Assembly (NCBI GenBank): GCA_030612725.1
Contig: JAUWNJ010000007.1
Span: forward strand, 1-64,000
Direction: 5' to 3'
DNA from: Planctomycetales bacterium
GTDB lineage: Bacteria > Planctomycetota > Phycisphaerae > SM23-33
DNA: 64,000 bases
Positions 44,401-52,923 of the stretch are shown piece by piece; the stretch's first letter is position 1; every line of letters begins with the position of its first letter. Below the pieces are notes generated by a model. It worked only from the letters and a program-made list of their open reading frames with translations. It was not told where the DNA came from and did no database searches. The translations under genes and the position numbers were made by a program.

Positions 44401-47400
44401 AAACAGGGTCTGGAGAAGATCACGGGGCTTTCGCTCACGCCAAAGGGCCTCAAGGTCATTACCTACCTCAAGCCGGGCCAGGGCAAGGTCATCCGCTCCG
44501 AAGACGACCCGTCGCGCTTCAAGGAGTACGTGGACTTCAAGAAGGTCGAAAACTGGCTGCGTCAAACGTTCCTACCCGCACCGACCACGAAGTCAGGAAA
44601 CAAAGCAGAGGGTACGACATGGTCGCAGACAGTAAATGGTCTCCAGGCGCGCATAACCCTCAAGAGGTCGGCGGTGTCCAACGGGACGCCGATCATCTCG
44701 ACTTACCTGGAGTTGCGAAACGTATCCAATCTCGCCGCCCCCATGAGGCTGGCGTGGGCGAGCGAGAAGATGAAGTTCCGCGTCATCGACGCCAATGGAC
44801 GCGAATTACCCGCAGCTATGGGTAAAGGCAATTGGCGGTCCTTGGGCAAGCAGAACCTGGTGATTCCGAACCGTGGTACTCTGTCCTTCGACATCTCCAG
44901 CCGGGGCTTGGGCATTCCCGGCGACCAGGCGGGTCTGATCGACCTGGGTTCGACATACAATTGGGTCTTCAAGCACAAAGAAAAGGACTACTACCTCCGG
45001 GCGGTTCTTAAAATTCCCGAAGACAAGCACGACAGAGATCGCCGGAGTTGGTGGCATGGTCAAATCGAGATGCCCCCTGTCCGGGTTCCGCTCAAGCCTG
45101 AGCCTGTGGACCCGGCGAAACTGGGCGAGCGGATCCGGAAGTTGGGCGGCAAGATGCTTGCGACCGACTTCGCCGCCTCGGAAAAGGCAGTTCGGGCCTT
45201 GTCGCTTATCGACGATGAACGTGTCATTCCCTGGTACCTCAAGGCGATGGACACAAACAGGTATGGCCTCAAGTTCGCCGCCCTGGACAGGCTCAGCAGG
45301 TTCAACAGTGATGAAGCGCTTCGCGGCCTGAAAAAAGGGATGACCACCCGAGGTGCCGACATCGGCAATTGCACGACAGATGCGGTAGCCGATCAGATGG
45401 CAGACAACATTCGCCATACAGCGGCGGCCGCTCTGGCGCGAAGCCCGCACCCGGAGGCGAGGAATTTGCTCCTGTCCATGCGGAACGATCCCAGTAGCGC
45501 GGTGCGCATAACGGTGCTGCATGCGCTGGGCCGGATGGATTCGGCGGAGTCCCTGATGCTGCTGAAGAAGATGAGTAAGGACCATGATGAAGGCGTCCGC
45601 AAGGAGGCATTACGGTATCTGAAGCTGCGAGAATCCCCGCCCGCCACGCAGCCGGCTTGGGGAAAGGTGGTGAAAGGCCTGCGGGTCTCAATCCGGGCAG
45701 AGAAGAAACGCTTTGCCAAAGGTCAGCCAGTTCTCGTTCACTGGAAGATCGAAAACGTCGGGAAAGTTGACCGGACGATCATCTGGCATAAACTCCACTA
45801 CTCGCCCGTCCTTTTCGATATTGCCCACAAGGGAGGAAAGAAATACCTCAATTGTTTTGACTCTCGCCGCCTCTTCATCGGCGCTGTTCCTTCGCCACCC
45901 GAGAAAATCGTGCTCCGCCCGGGCCGGTCAAAGGAAGCGACATTCGACCTTCGATACTTCATGGGCATGGGCACTACTCTCACCGGCGTGTTGAAGGTTA
46001 CCGGCCTTTACGCCCCAAAGGCTCCACAAGCACAGGCGGCATACTTCATAGGACAGCCAAAATACAAGGATGCGGTCTCGGATCGCATCGCTTCTAACGA
46101 GATTGAGATCGTCATTACCGAAACCGCCACGAAGCCGGGGGCTGGGTCAGACTCGAAGCCCCCCGTTGCGGTCCACTCTTCGGATGCGGTCCTGGAATCG
46201 CTCAACCTTACTGTGCGGAAGGACATCCAAGAACTTATCGACGCGGTCGCCCTTCCCGGTAAGGGGCCCGTCAATCTCCCTGCCCCTACTATTGCTGTCA
46301 GGGCGGGTGTGGCCACAGAGGTTTTCGGTGCGTGGGGGTCTTACAAGAATCTTGGGTCCGGGAAGACGAATGCTGACTTCAGCCGAGCCGTCCAGGAACT
46401 CATCAGGGTAAAGGCCGTCTGGTGTATCAGCACGGGCCTTTGTCATCGTAACAAAGACGTTCAGATCCGTTGCGCCCGGGCGTTGGGTGATCTGAAAGGA
46501 ATCCGTCCCGCGCGGTTCCTGCTGACAGTTGCCCATGCCAACGCGGTGTACGTGGAGGGAAGCGAATCAGCAAGCCTTCATGGAATTCTTCAACACGCCT
46601 TGACCAAAGCCCTTAACAGAATCCTCGGAACGTCTGTTCACCTCAAGGAAGGCCAGGATCCGGAGGGGCTTGAGGCCGGCATCAAGGTCTGGAGCGCGGC
46701 GCTGGCGAACAAGGAAAAGACTGACTATGCGCCTCTTGTGAAGGTCCTTCAGGACTGGCCGGCCAAGGGTGTCTATGATATTCGGCAGAGTCCTTTCTTC
46801 CAGGCCCTGGCAATCCTGGCTCGTCGGCAGAAGCTCAATAATAAGGACTACCTTCCGTGCGGGTTCGTCCCAGCCGCCAATGGGCGGGTCAAGGTGTTTC
46901 GCTCCGGAAATGAAGAGATACTGGTCGCCATCATAGGCAACACCCCGATGACGCACCCGGGGACTTCCGCTCAGCAGATCATCCTGCTGGACAAGGCCGG
47001 CAGGATCCTCGACAGCCTCGGCTGCCGGATTAACAGCCGATATGGCCTAATCAGCACCGTTTTCAAGGACAAGCCCGATCCCGACGGGGCGCGGATGGTA
47101 ATCACATTCCCGCCGAATCGTTGGCATAATTGGCACAGGATCATCTACCGGGGCAAGACATACACCTTCCGGGAGGATGAGCGGAATCAGCCTCCCGAAT
47201 GGGACCGGAAGGGCCTTTGCCGCATCGGTATCAAGAACCGCAGGCTGGTCGTCCTCTTCCCTACGTTGTGGCCCAGACCGGGTGGAAGCAAACTGGAATT
47301 CCGCCTTGTGGCGTTCAAGCCAGGGTCTAAGCGAGGGCCGGTTCTGGAAAACGTCGAACGCCGCATTAAAGAACTGACCACCCGCGGTCCGAAGGCTGCA

Positions 47401-49833
47401 AACAATCTGGTCGATGGGTTCCGATGGTTCGAGATTCAGTGTGAAGCGCCCAGCCTGTCCGTGGTGGCTAAATATGGAAGGCGGGAATATATCCTTCTGT
47501 CCAACGTGCAGCGTCAAATAATGCTTTCGCATTCAACCGATCCGAAGGGCAAGGCGTGGGGCCTGAAACGCGTCTATCTCAGCAAGGACGCCCGTGGCCG
47601 ACCGGCTGTGGCGTTTGTGCTCGACGCAGCCGGCGCAAGGCTCTTCCAAACCTTTGCCGAAACCTACAAGAACCGTGTCCTGGCCATTCTGGTGGATGGG
47701 AAGGTTCTCTCCACCAGGATTGTTCGCACTGAAGGTTCCAAGCAAGGCGTTATCGAGGGAAATTTCACCGACCAGCAGGCGAGAAATCTCGTCGAGGCCA
47801 TTAAGGTTGGCATGATGAATGATCCAAAGAGCCTTGGCGCACGCGATCTGAACCCCGCCACGCAGCCGGGGGGCATCAAGTCCTCCAAGCAAGCCAAGAT
47901 ACCTCTCGATGTGGGCAAGCAGATTGAACGGCTGTTCTCCTCGAACCCCAAGACACGAGCAGTGGCCGCCATGGAACTGGGCCAGATGGGTGACAGGGCC
48001 GCCCCTGCAATCCCGCACCTGATCGCCCTGCTGGGGGACAAAACCAAGTTTGACACCCGCGATGTGTATAGAAAGACACCGCTAATACCAACGTTCTTCC
48101 GCGTCGGGGGCTGGTCATTCGGAGGGTACGTAGCGGCCGACGCCACGGACGCACTTGCGAAGATCGGCAAGGCGGCCGTCAAGCCCCTCATTGCGGCGCT
48201 AAAGGACAAAAATGCGTTTGCCCGCATGCACGCCGCGCGGGCGCTGGGGGGGATAAAGGACAAAGAGAGTGTAGAGGCGCTCTGCGAGGTTCTGAAAGAC
48301 GAAGACCCCGGCGTCCGGTCCGCGGGCGCAATTGCTCTGGGGGAAATTCGTGACCCCCGTGCGGGGAAGCCGCTTGCGGGTCTGCTGTCAGACAAGGTTT
48401 ACCGTCCAAGGAAGGACGCCATCGAAGCATTGGTGAAGCTAGGCAAGTCGGGGACGGGACCCTTGCTCGAAGCAATGCGGCACCCCTCTACCGCGCAATG
48501 CGCCGCCCGGGTCCTCGCGAAGACAAAAGACGCACAGGCACTTGACCCGTTGGTCACAGCTCTGAAGGATGCGGACCCCCTGGTTCGCAGGGGCGCTGCA
48601 ATCGGGCTGGGGGCACTGGGAGACCGCCGGGCGGTCAAGCCTCTGACCGAGCTGCTTCTCGAGGATCCCGACCCATACGTCCGAGCCGATGCCGCTCAGG
48701 CCCTATGCTCGATTGGCGGCGTGCGGCTGGAGGTCTGGAAAGCGGCATTGACGGACAGCGAATCTCAGGTGCGAATATACGCCGTGAGAGCATTAGGGAA
48801 GGTCGGCGCTACCGAAGCGCTGATCGGCGCGCTCAAGGACAAGAGTTCAAGCGTTCGTCACCAGGCAATCTCGATGTTGTCCACAGGAGGGGATCGGGAC
48901 GCCGTACCGCCACTGATCGCGATGCTTGGAGACAAGCGTGAGAACAAAAGCATTAGAGGAAATGTGGCTGGTGCTTTGGGGTGGTTGCATGATCGCCGGG
49001 CCGTCAAGCCGTTAATTTCGGCGCTGAAGGACGAACATGCCATTGTTCGTTCGAATGCAACCTGGGCACTCGGCCGGATGAAGGATCCGCAGGCTGTTGA
49101 TCCGCTATGTCGTGTTCTGAGCGACAAGAAGCCCGATATCCGCGTCCGGGCTGCGATCGCCTTGCGGGACATACGTGACAAGCGGGCGGTTGCGGCGCTG
49201 GTCAAGGCCTTGAGAGATCCCGACTGGGAAGTCGCTCTCCGCGCCGCCGACGCCCTGGGAAGGATCGGAGATCCCAAGGCCGTCGAACCGCTGATCTCAG
49301 CGCTGAAGGACGAACTCAAGAACCCCCGTAAGGTCAGAATTGTCCGCGAACCGTACAGGGATACCACGGACGATTTGATCTGGATGGGAGAGGGGGACGA
49401 TACGGCAGTGGCGATAGCAATGGTCCAGGCTCTGGGTGCGATCGGAGACAAGCGGGCGACCGCCCCACTTCTCACTGCACTCAAGGACAAACGATGGCGC
49501 ATCCGATGGGCAGTCACCCTGGGACTGGGGAGAATCAAAGACGGCGCCGCCGTCATGCCGTTGATAGCTGCGATGAAAGACGAACACTCCTCTGTTATAA
49601 TCTCGGCTGTGGAATCGCTCGGTCTGATGAAAGACCCGCGTGCTATAGAGCCTCTAATCGCCGCTTTGAAAGACGACCGTCAGGACATCCGCTCGAAAGC
49701 GGCGACGGCGCTGTACTTGATCACCGGCCCAAACCCGAATCAGACCTGGGAGGAATGGCAGAAGTGGTGGAAGGAAAACAGACACAAGTGGCCCAAACCC
49801 GCCACGCAGCCGGCGACAAAACCCTCGCCATAG
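41419..49833 (+). CDS. Giant BlaR1-like M56 sensor fused to multiple extracellular domains and HEAT repeats
   Basis: 2,804 residues. Residues 1-395 form a BlaR1-like M56 metallopeptidase membrane module: helices near 12-70 and 160-182, HELAH at 264-268 with the third ligand in RAERENCCDDLAI, and a final helix WLAGAFTLLTVLAIVITLG. From about 430 to 640 a concanavalin-like domain follows; 644-830 is a DNRLRE-type domain (TLQMMQPGAAGSKVYRMCRP, DIDVTSSLQAW). Then Ig-like and helical regions, a SecD-P1-like segment at about 2047-2131, and around twenty PBS-lyase/HEAT repeats at 2165-2780. ATQPA/ATKPG linkers occur at module joints. A palindromic repeat encodes residues 75-139. It is translation-coupled to blaI, so it is likely its signal partner, though the inducer is unknown. 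Confidence 0.82.
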   Translation: MTDLQNILTNPLMQRAGWALLHFFWQGAAVAALLVVAMLLLRRRSPNLRYAIACSALMLMLAMPAATMWLVKPVGRLGRSEAEAHLLPSRTEKVGLAPLDPAYSSEIDRLGRSEAEGHLPYIDKRQKQGGPPLRSDPAYTAEPAELVEPPQPWRERAGETVRPALPWVVLGWLIGVLVLSAWHVRGWIQVQRLRRVGVRPVGREITDVLARLCKRLGIGRAVRVVESALVRVPTVVGCLKPIILLPASALTGLTAEQLEAILAHELAHIRRHDYLINLLQTAAETLLFYHPAAWWVSARIRAERENCCDDLAIAASGQPLVYARALTTVAKLSQPQPRLAVAADGGGKFLARIRRIVGQPTNDASRRGRWLAGAFTLLTVLAIVITLGVSCVTDKPPTARDNDESATTQKRSVGESLQRDLTDNFEDGAIDTTVWVTGGAKRGSFKRTPKGVGHWTFSCKEIRGEDGHLQLRVAGPRSGNTYGAEAWARTKRDFNDGRTWMINFCWQADVAIKGHYDYYHIQITDGSIPDIGYIHWSLNDNPGTVDFLTSYDSRGKSRNGKPLMQGTPKRHWSIRIDPKGTAVLYDGPSGTGKIVSRGKLDSKKPWHIRFMVLDATSAGFPGGDTRFKLYRFTSSVGRATSPSRYTFQQGVDGYTGTADTSLIHCEPDTSYGSDTFVEADGSTVGDTIHDEGLVRFDNIFGSGGIPYRAKIVSATLTLQMMQPGAAGSKVYRMCRPWTEDDTWNDWGGGILPDGIEAKKTPEVTLGQIRTGTLDIDVTSSLQAWSSGITDNNGWVFINGPNQSDGYQFRSSEYSIRSKRPKLTVIVLEASCAADKTRAYTTRHATKPAGNLSPADKTGAAKKELLAEVVALARAAIALPTRDVGPIKSRQNPTGLDLSPILKFSGQKKDFDDFTKDHRFFERDVEKLVRRKKTWALCALLDHPNVGAKIRAARGLVKLADPSSAAVLLAAAKSNNYPVEGSEEASLHSNYRRTLKQGLEKITGLSLTPKGLKVITYLKPGQGKVIRSEDDPSRFKEYVDFKKVENWLRQTFLPAPTTKSGNKAEGTTWSQTVNGLQARITLKRSAVSNGTPIISTYLELRNVSNLAAPMRLAWASEKMKFRVIDANGRELPAAMGKGNWRSLGKQNLVIPNRGTLSFDISSRGLGIPGDQAGLIDLGSTYNWVFKHKEKDYYLRAVLKIPEDKHDRDRRSWWHGQIEMPPVRVPLKPEPVDPAKLGERIRKLGGKMLATDFAASEKAVRALSLIDDERVIPWYLKAMDTNRYGLKFAALDRLSRFNSDEALRGLKKGMTTRGADIGNCTTDAVADQMADNIRHTAAAALARSPHPEARNLLLSMRNDPSSAVRITVLHALGRMDSAESLMLLKKMSKDHDEGVRKEALRYLKLRESPPATQPAWGKVVKGLRVSIRAEKKRFAKGQPVLVHWKIENVGKVDRTIIWHKLHYSPVLFDIAHKGGKKYLNCFDSRRLFIGAVPSPPEKIVLRPGRSKEATFDLRYFMGMGTTLTGVLKVTGLYAPKAPQAQAAYFIGQPKYKDAVSDRIASNEIEIVITETATKPGAGSDSKPPVAVHSSDAVLESLNLTVRKDIQELIDAVALPGKGPVNLPAPTIAVRAGVATEVFGAWGSYKNLGSGKTNADFSRAVQELIRVKAVWCISTGLCHRNKDVQIRCARALGDLKGIRPARFLLTVAHANAVYVEGSESASLHGILQHALTKALNRILGTSVHLKEGQDPEGLEAGIKVWSAALANKEKTDYAPLVKVLQDWPAKGVYDIRQSPFFQALAILARRQKLNNKDYLPCGFVPAANGRVKVFRSGNEEILVAIIGNTPMTHPGTSAQQIILLDKAGRILDSLGCRINSRYGLISTVFKDKPDPDGARMVITFPPNRWHNWHRIIYRGKTYTFREDERNQPPEWDRKGLCRIGIKNRRLVVLFPTLWPRPGGSKLEFRLVAFKPGSKRGPVLENVERRIKELTTRGPKAANNLVDGFRWFEIQCEAPSLSVVAKYGRREYILLSNVQRQIMLSHSTDPKGKAWGLKRVYLSKDARGRPAVAFVLDAAGARLFQTFAETYKNRVLAILVDGKVLSTRIVRTEGSKQGVIEGNFTDQQARNLVEAIKVGMMNDPKSLGARDLNPATQPGGIKSSKQAKIPLDVGKQIERLFSSNPKTRAVAAMELGQMGDRAAPAIPHLIALLGDKTKFDTRDVYRKTPLIPTFFRVGGWSFGGYVAADATDALAKIGKAAVKPLIAALKDKNAFARMHAARALGGIKDKESVEALCEVLKDEDPGVRSAGAIALGEIRDPRAGKPLAGLLSDKVYRPRKDAIEALVKLGKSGTGPLLEAMRHPSTAQCAARVLAKTKDAQALDPLVTALKDADPLVRRGAAIGLGALGDRRAVKPLTELLLEDPDPYVRADAAQALCSIGGVRLEVWKAALTDSESQVRIYAVRALGKVGATEALIGALKDKSSSVRHQAISMLSTGGDRDAVPPLIAMLGDKRENKSIRGNVAGALGWLHDRRAVKPLISALKDEHAIVRSNATWALGRMKDPQAVDPLCRVLSDKKPDIRVRAAIALRDIRDKRAVAALVKALRDPDWEVALRAADALGRIGDPKAVEPLISALKDELKNPRKVRIVREPYRDTTDDLIWMGEGDDTAVAIAMVQALGAIGDKRATAPLLTALKDKRWRIRWAVTLGLGRIKDGAAVMPLIAAMKDEHSSVIISAVESLGLMKDPRAIEPLIAALKDDRQDIRSKAATALYLITGPNPNQTWEEWQKWWKENRHKWPKPATQPATKPSP
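41642..41834. repeat. Two palindromic elements inside the BlaR1-like coding sequence
   Basis: Each copy begins TAGGCTGGGCCGGAGCGAAG and ends GACCCAGCCTAC: copy 1 at 41642-41727 and copy 2 at 41742-41834. Inner arms pair GGAGCGAAGCGGAGG...CACCTT with AAGGTGGG...CTTCGCTCC. They are read in frame as RLGRSEAEAHL and RLGRSEAEGHL peptides plus VGLAPLDPAY and GPPLRSDPAY, lengthening the loop between membrane helices. Confidence 0.85.
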
Positions 49834-49874
49834 TGATTCGTTACACGAGAAAAAAACACTCGAAATGCTACCCC

Positions 49875-49931
49875 AAGCCCAGTCATTCTCGAACCTGCCT
49901 ACCTGCGGTAAGCAGGCAGGTGGCTGGGCTT
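49875..49931. repeat. Nested palindrome after the giant sensor gene
   Basis: Outer arms AAGCCCAG (49875-49882) and CTGGGCTT (49924-49931) enclose CCTGCC...GGCAGG and an inner CCTGC/GCAGG stem. It may be a terminator or REP-type element in the 49834-50032 gap; nothing else is seen there. Confidence 0.6.
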
Positions 49932-50032
49932 CGCTGTACGCCTGCTACGAAAAAAATGTTGCACTGACTCTCGTGAATCGGTACTACTACCCGCCTTGAT
50001 GAAATAGAACCCCCAAAAAAGGAACCGATTAC

Positions 50033-50329
50033 ATGAGCACGCTGAAAGTTATCCAGATTGGCGTCGGACCGATTGGCCAAAAGGTCGTGAACTATCTGCT
50101 CGAGCGCGAAGGTATGGAGGTCGTCGCTGCCGTCGGACAGGACGACCCTGCCGATACGGTAGAAATCACCGGCGACCCGCCGATCAAATCCGTCATTCCC
50201 GGCGGGGTCAACGGCGACGTGGCCACCTGCGCGATTACCGTCAACGCGATTAAATCAATCGTTACCGCTAATCCGGGATTGCGGACAATGTCCGACATCG
50301 CACCGATAACATTCTTCGAGAGCCTTTGA
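50033..50329 (+). CDS. Internally shortened DapB-like reductase, 98 residues
   Basis: AAGGA lies nine bases before the ATG. The N-terminus is the Rossmann start of DapB-like reductases (LKVIQIGVGPIGQKVVNYLL, evVAAVGQDD), but from about residue 40 it runs straight into what is normally the C-terminal segment (GGVNGDVATCAITVNAIKSI then PGLRTMSDI). Full-length relatives are about 300-350 residues, so the middle, including the substrate part, is missing in frame. It could be a decayed gene or a real miniature protein. The first is the simpler reading. Confidence 0.6.
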   Translation: MSTLKVIQIGVGPIGQKVVNYLLEREGMEVVAAVGQDDPADTVEITGDPPIKSVIPGGVNGDVATCAITVNAIKSIVTANPGLRTMSDIAPITFFESL

Positions 50330-50332
50330 GTT

Positions 50333-51472
50333 TCACCCCCCGAAGTTGGTCGCCAGGCGGACCATCGTCTCGTAATTCGCCATGGTCTTCGGCGAGATTT
50401 CCCGCCCGATGGGGCATGCCGACGGCATCAGGACAAAACCGCGTCCCTGCCCGTCAGTTCCTTCACGCAGGGATTTAACGACGACTTTCTCGAAATCGGC
50501 AGGGGTCAGGTTCTCAATGTCGCTGATCTCGATATTTCCGAACAGAACCATCTCCTGCCCGTATTCACGCCGGACATCAATAAGTTCGACATCGCCTTGC
50601 GGTGGCGGCTCGATCGGATCGAGACCCGCAGCACCCATTTGGGCAATCATCCCAAGCACCGCTTTCAGCCGGCCGTGACTGTGAATACGGGCGAAGCCAC
50701 CGTATTTGTGAATAATTTCCACCATGGGCTTCGTGTATTTAACCACGTACTGCTCGAACAGGCTTGGCGGGAGGTACGGTTCGGTGGCGTACTCAGGCCC
50801 GTAAATTCGCCAGAGATGGCCTGGAAACGCCTTGGCGACTTTCTCCGTCTGCTCGTACATGTACATGGCGTGTTTCTCAAGCAGTTTGTGAAACAATTCC
50901 TGTTCCGTCAGTGCGAAGATCGTGTATTCACCCATGGAAAACAGTTCGGCAGCCGCACATAGCGGATCGCCCGTATCGACCATGATGATGCCGCGATCTC
51001 CAAGCCTCTCATCCTCTACCGCCATATCGGCCACGTCCGGCTCGTAAGCGAAGACCTCGTCGGGCAATTCCAGGTAAGCCTTGGCGTCGTCGGTGTCTTT
51101 GAGCAGATGCTCCAGCGCCCAGTCGGTGTCCGTATCGGGAGAGCGGCGGGACAGAGAGGTCATCTCTCTTCCGCCGACACGGAGCGTAGTTCGCGCGAAA
51201 CGCGAGCCGTCCTTCTCGTACTGCTCGGTCGTGAAGAATTCGCCCCGGCAGTTGCCCGGAGCCGGCTCCGTTTTCGCACTGCGCATGCGAATAAGATCAG
51301 TCTGCTCCTCGGCCAGTTGCAGCAACGGCCTCCAATCCGGCGAATTATATACGTTGAATTCGTCAGGATTAGTCGGATCCACGTCGAACCCGCCGATTTC
51401 GTAGAAATTCACGGCAGGCCGATCCACCGGTTCACCACGTAAGGTAGCCATCAATCTTTCACGTCGAGTCAT
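50333..51472 (-). CDS. Uroporphyrinogen decarboxylase-family protein
   Basis: 379 residues from the ATG at 51472; the longer frame to 51544 overlaps a neighbouring gene and lacks conserved sequence. Its UroD-like TIM-barrel fold shows RRERLMATLRGEPVDRPAVN at the start, GIIMVDTGDPLCAAAELFSM, YGGFARIHSHGRLKAVLG and ELIDVRREYGQEMVLFGNIE, with a C-terminal CPIGREISPKTMANYETMVR. Such proteins in anaerobic Planctomycetota are often methyltransferase-related rather than heme enzymes. It converges on the shortened DapB-like gene three bases away. Confidence 0.85.
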   Translation of the reverse strand: MTRRERLMATLRGEPVDRPAVNFYEIGGFDVDPTNPDEFNVYNSPDWRPLLQLAEEQTDLIRMRSAKTEPAPGNCRGEFFTTEQYEKDGSRFARTTLRVGGREMTSLSRRSPDTDTDWALEHLLKDTDDAKAYLELPDEVFAYEPDVADMAVEDERLGDRGIIMVDTGDPLCAAAELFSMGEYTIFALTEQELFHKLLEKHAMYMYEQTEKVAKAFPGHLWRIYGPEYATEPYLPPSLFEQYVVKYTKPMVEIIHKYGGFARIHSHGRLKAVLGMIAQMGAAGLDPIEPPPQGDVELIDVRREYGQEMVLFGNIEISDIENLTPADFEKVVVKSLREGTDGQGRGFVLMPSACPIGREISPKTMANYETMVRLATNFGG

Positions 51473-51501
51473 AATTACATTTTGCCTTCCTGAAATTCGC
51501 C

Positions 51502-52530
51502 CTATTGCCCCGGCCTCACACGCGCCAAAACCCGCCTGGCCCATACAACGTCGCCGGTGGGAAATGACTGCGGGGCGTACTGCTCGTTGACAGGTATGAG
51601 GTGGACCGTATCACCGGCGCGGCGGAAGACCTTGCAGGTAACGCCAATCTGCCCGGAAAGTTGAACCACCGCCGCAGACCCGTCCGACGCGGAATCCGAG
51701 GCTGAACATATCACCACGTCCCCGTGGCGAATGGCCGGCGACATCGAATCCCCGTCAATGCGAACAGCGAAGGCGTCGGGATGCTTGTGCTTAATCGAAC
51801 CGGCGACAACGAATTCGGCAGGGGAGTCATCGACCGGATCGGTCATGGTGATTAGCTGGGCGGACTGGTCGCCTTTGCCGCTCTCGTCGGTCGCCACGGC
51901 GACGATAACCCGACCGCCGGAGCGTCCGGCAAAGCGTTCCACCAGGTCGGAAAGAACCGTTACGCCGGCAGCATCGTCTGAATTCTCCCAGAACTGCGGA
52001 ACGCCAGCCGCCGACCGACCCAGAATCGGTATCCAGTCCCGCTCCAGATGATCGGCACTGCTCTCGAAGAGTCCTACGGACTGCGAAGCGGCGCTTCGCT
52101 GCGCAGCACGAGACGACTCGCCCGTCGCTTCAATGCTCTCTACCGCTTCCGCTTGTGCCTCATCGGGACAGGGTTTCGCCGACCAGGACAACGATTCTGC
52201 CAAAATATCCACGAATGCCATCAGAGGCCCAGATGCGTCGGGATGGTCGCCCAGGAGTTTCGCAATCCGCCCGATGGCTGGATGGTCAGCCGGTATCGAC
52301 GGGGACAATTCCGCTCCCGTCAATAGCCAGCGCAAATCCACACCTCCCGCATCGGCGATTTTTACCAAAATCTCCGCCGGAGGGATTCGCCCGCTTTCGT
52401 AGTAGTTATACGTCGATGGAGAAATGCCTAACTGCTTTGCAAAGCGGACTTTACCACGATCACCGTGCAGCTCGCGCCGAACCTGCTCCACTCGTCGGCA
52501 TATTTCAGGATTGGAAGGATTATTTTGCAT
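51502..52530 (-). CDS. XRE-family repressor with S24 (LexA-like) peptidase domain
   Basis: 342 residues. N-terminal helix-turn-helix (GKVRFAKQLGISPSTYNYYE) and a C-terminal S24 self-cleavage domain with the catalytic serine in DGDSMSPAIRHGDVV and lysine in VTCKVFRRAG. The middle is an Ala/Ser/Glu-rich linker. Such phage-like or SOS-responsive regulators cleave themselves on DNA damage. It is divergent from a small ORF and the downstream methylase; the intergenic region carries a candidate promoter. It may control the restriction-modification module, which is inference. Confidence 0.85.
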   Translation of the reverse strand: MQNNPSNPEICRRVEQVRRELHGDRGKVRFAKQLGISPSTYNYYESGRIPPAEILVKIADAGGVDLRWLLTGAELSPSIPADHPAIGRIAKLLGDHPDASGPLMAFVDILAESLSWSAKPCPDEAQAEAVESIEATGESSRAAQRSAASQSVGLFESSADHLERDWIPILGRSAAGVPQFWENSDDAAGVTVLSDLVERFAGRSGGRVIVAVATDESGKGDQSAQLITMTDPVDDSPAEFVVAGSIKHKHPDAFAVRIDGDSMSPAIRHGDVVICSASDSASDGSAAVVQLSGQIGVTCKVFRRAGDTVHLIPVNEQYAPQSFPTGDVVWARRVLARVRPGQ

Positions 52531-52557
52531 AATTTTACATATTTGCGAATAATTTCC

Positions 52558-52586
52558 TTGACGCTATACGCAAACGCGAATATCCT
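52558..52586 (+). promoter_or_regulatory. Candidate promoter between the repressor and the small ORF
   Basis: TTGACG at 52558-52563, a 17-base spacer and TATCCT at 52581-52586. GCGAATA-like half-sites (TTTGCGAATAAT near 52551 and ACGCGAATATCC near 52575) could be repressor operators. Confidence 0.5.
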
Positions 52587-52635
52587 GCTTTCTATAGGGT
52601 GTATTTTACTCGATTAAGGCACAGGAGCAAGGAAA

Positions 52636-52821
52636 ATGGGAAAAAAGTTACGCAAAGAAGAATGGGCGATAGAAAAATCTCTCGAAGCCGCTCTGGAACT
52701 GATGGGCTGGCAGGCAGAACTACTCCGTGGCGCACTGCGCCAAGCCAGGAAGGGGACGGGGCAAGCACCACGTCAACGGAAAAAAACGAAAGAGCGATCC
52801 GATCCCCCGGTAGAGCGATAA
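52636..52821 (+). CDS. Small basic helical protein
   Basis: 61 residues, with AAGGAAA next to the ATG. N-terminal half is an amphipathic helix (KSLEAALELMGWQAELLRGA); the C-terminal half is Lys/Arg-rich. No family is recognised. It lies between the divergent repressor and the methylase gene on the methylase strand; a controller or DNA-binding role is only a guess. Confidence 0.5.
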   Translation: MGKKLRKEEWAIEKSLEAALELMGWQAELLRGALRQARKGTGQAPRQRKKTKERSDPPVER

Positions 52822-52923
52822 GTGTGCAGAAAGTGAGACGAACAGAAAATTTTGCTTCGCCTCACAGGAAAAGTTTTTTAGAATCATTGGTGTTAAGGAA
52901 CCTAATATACAGAAAGTCCAATT

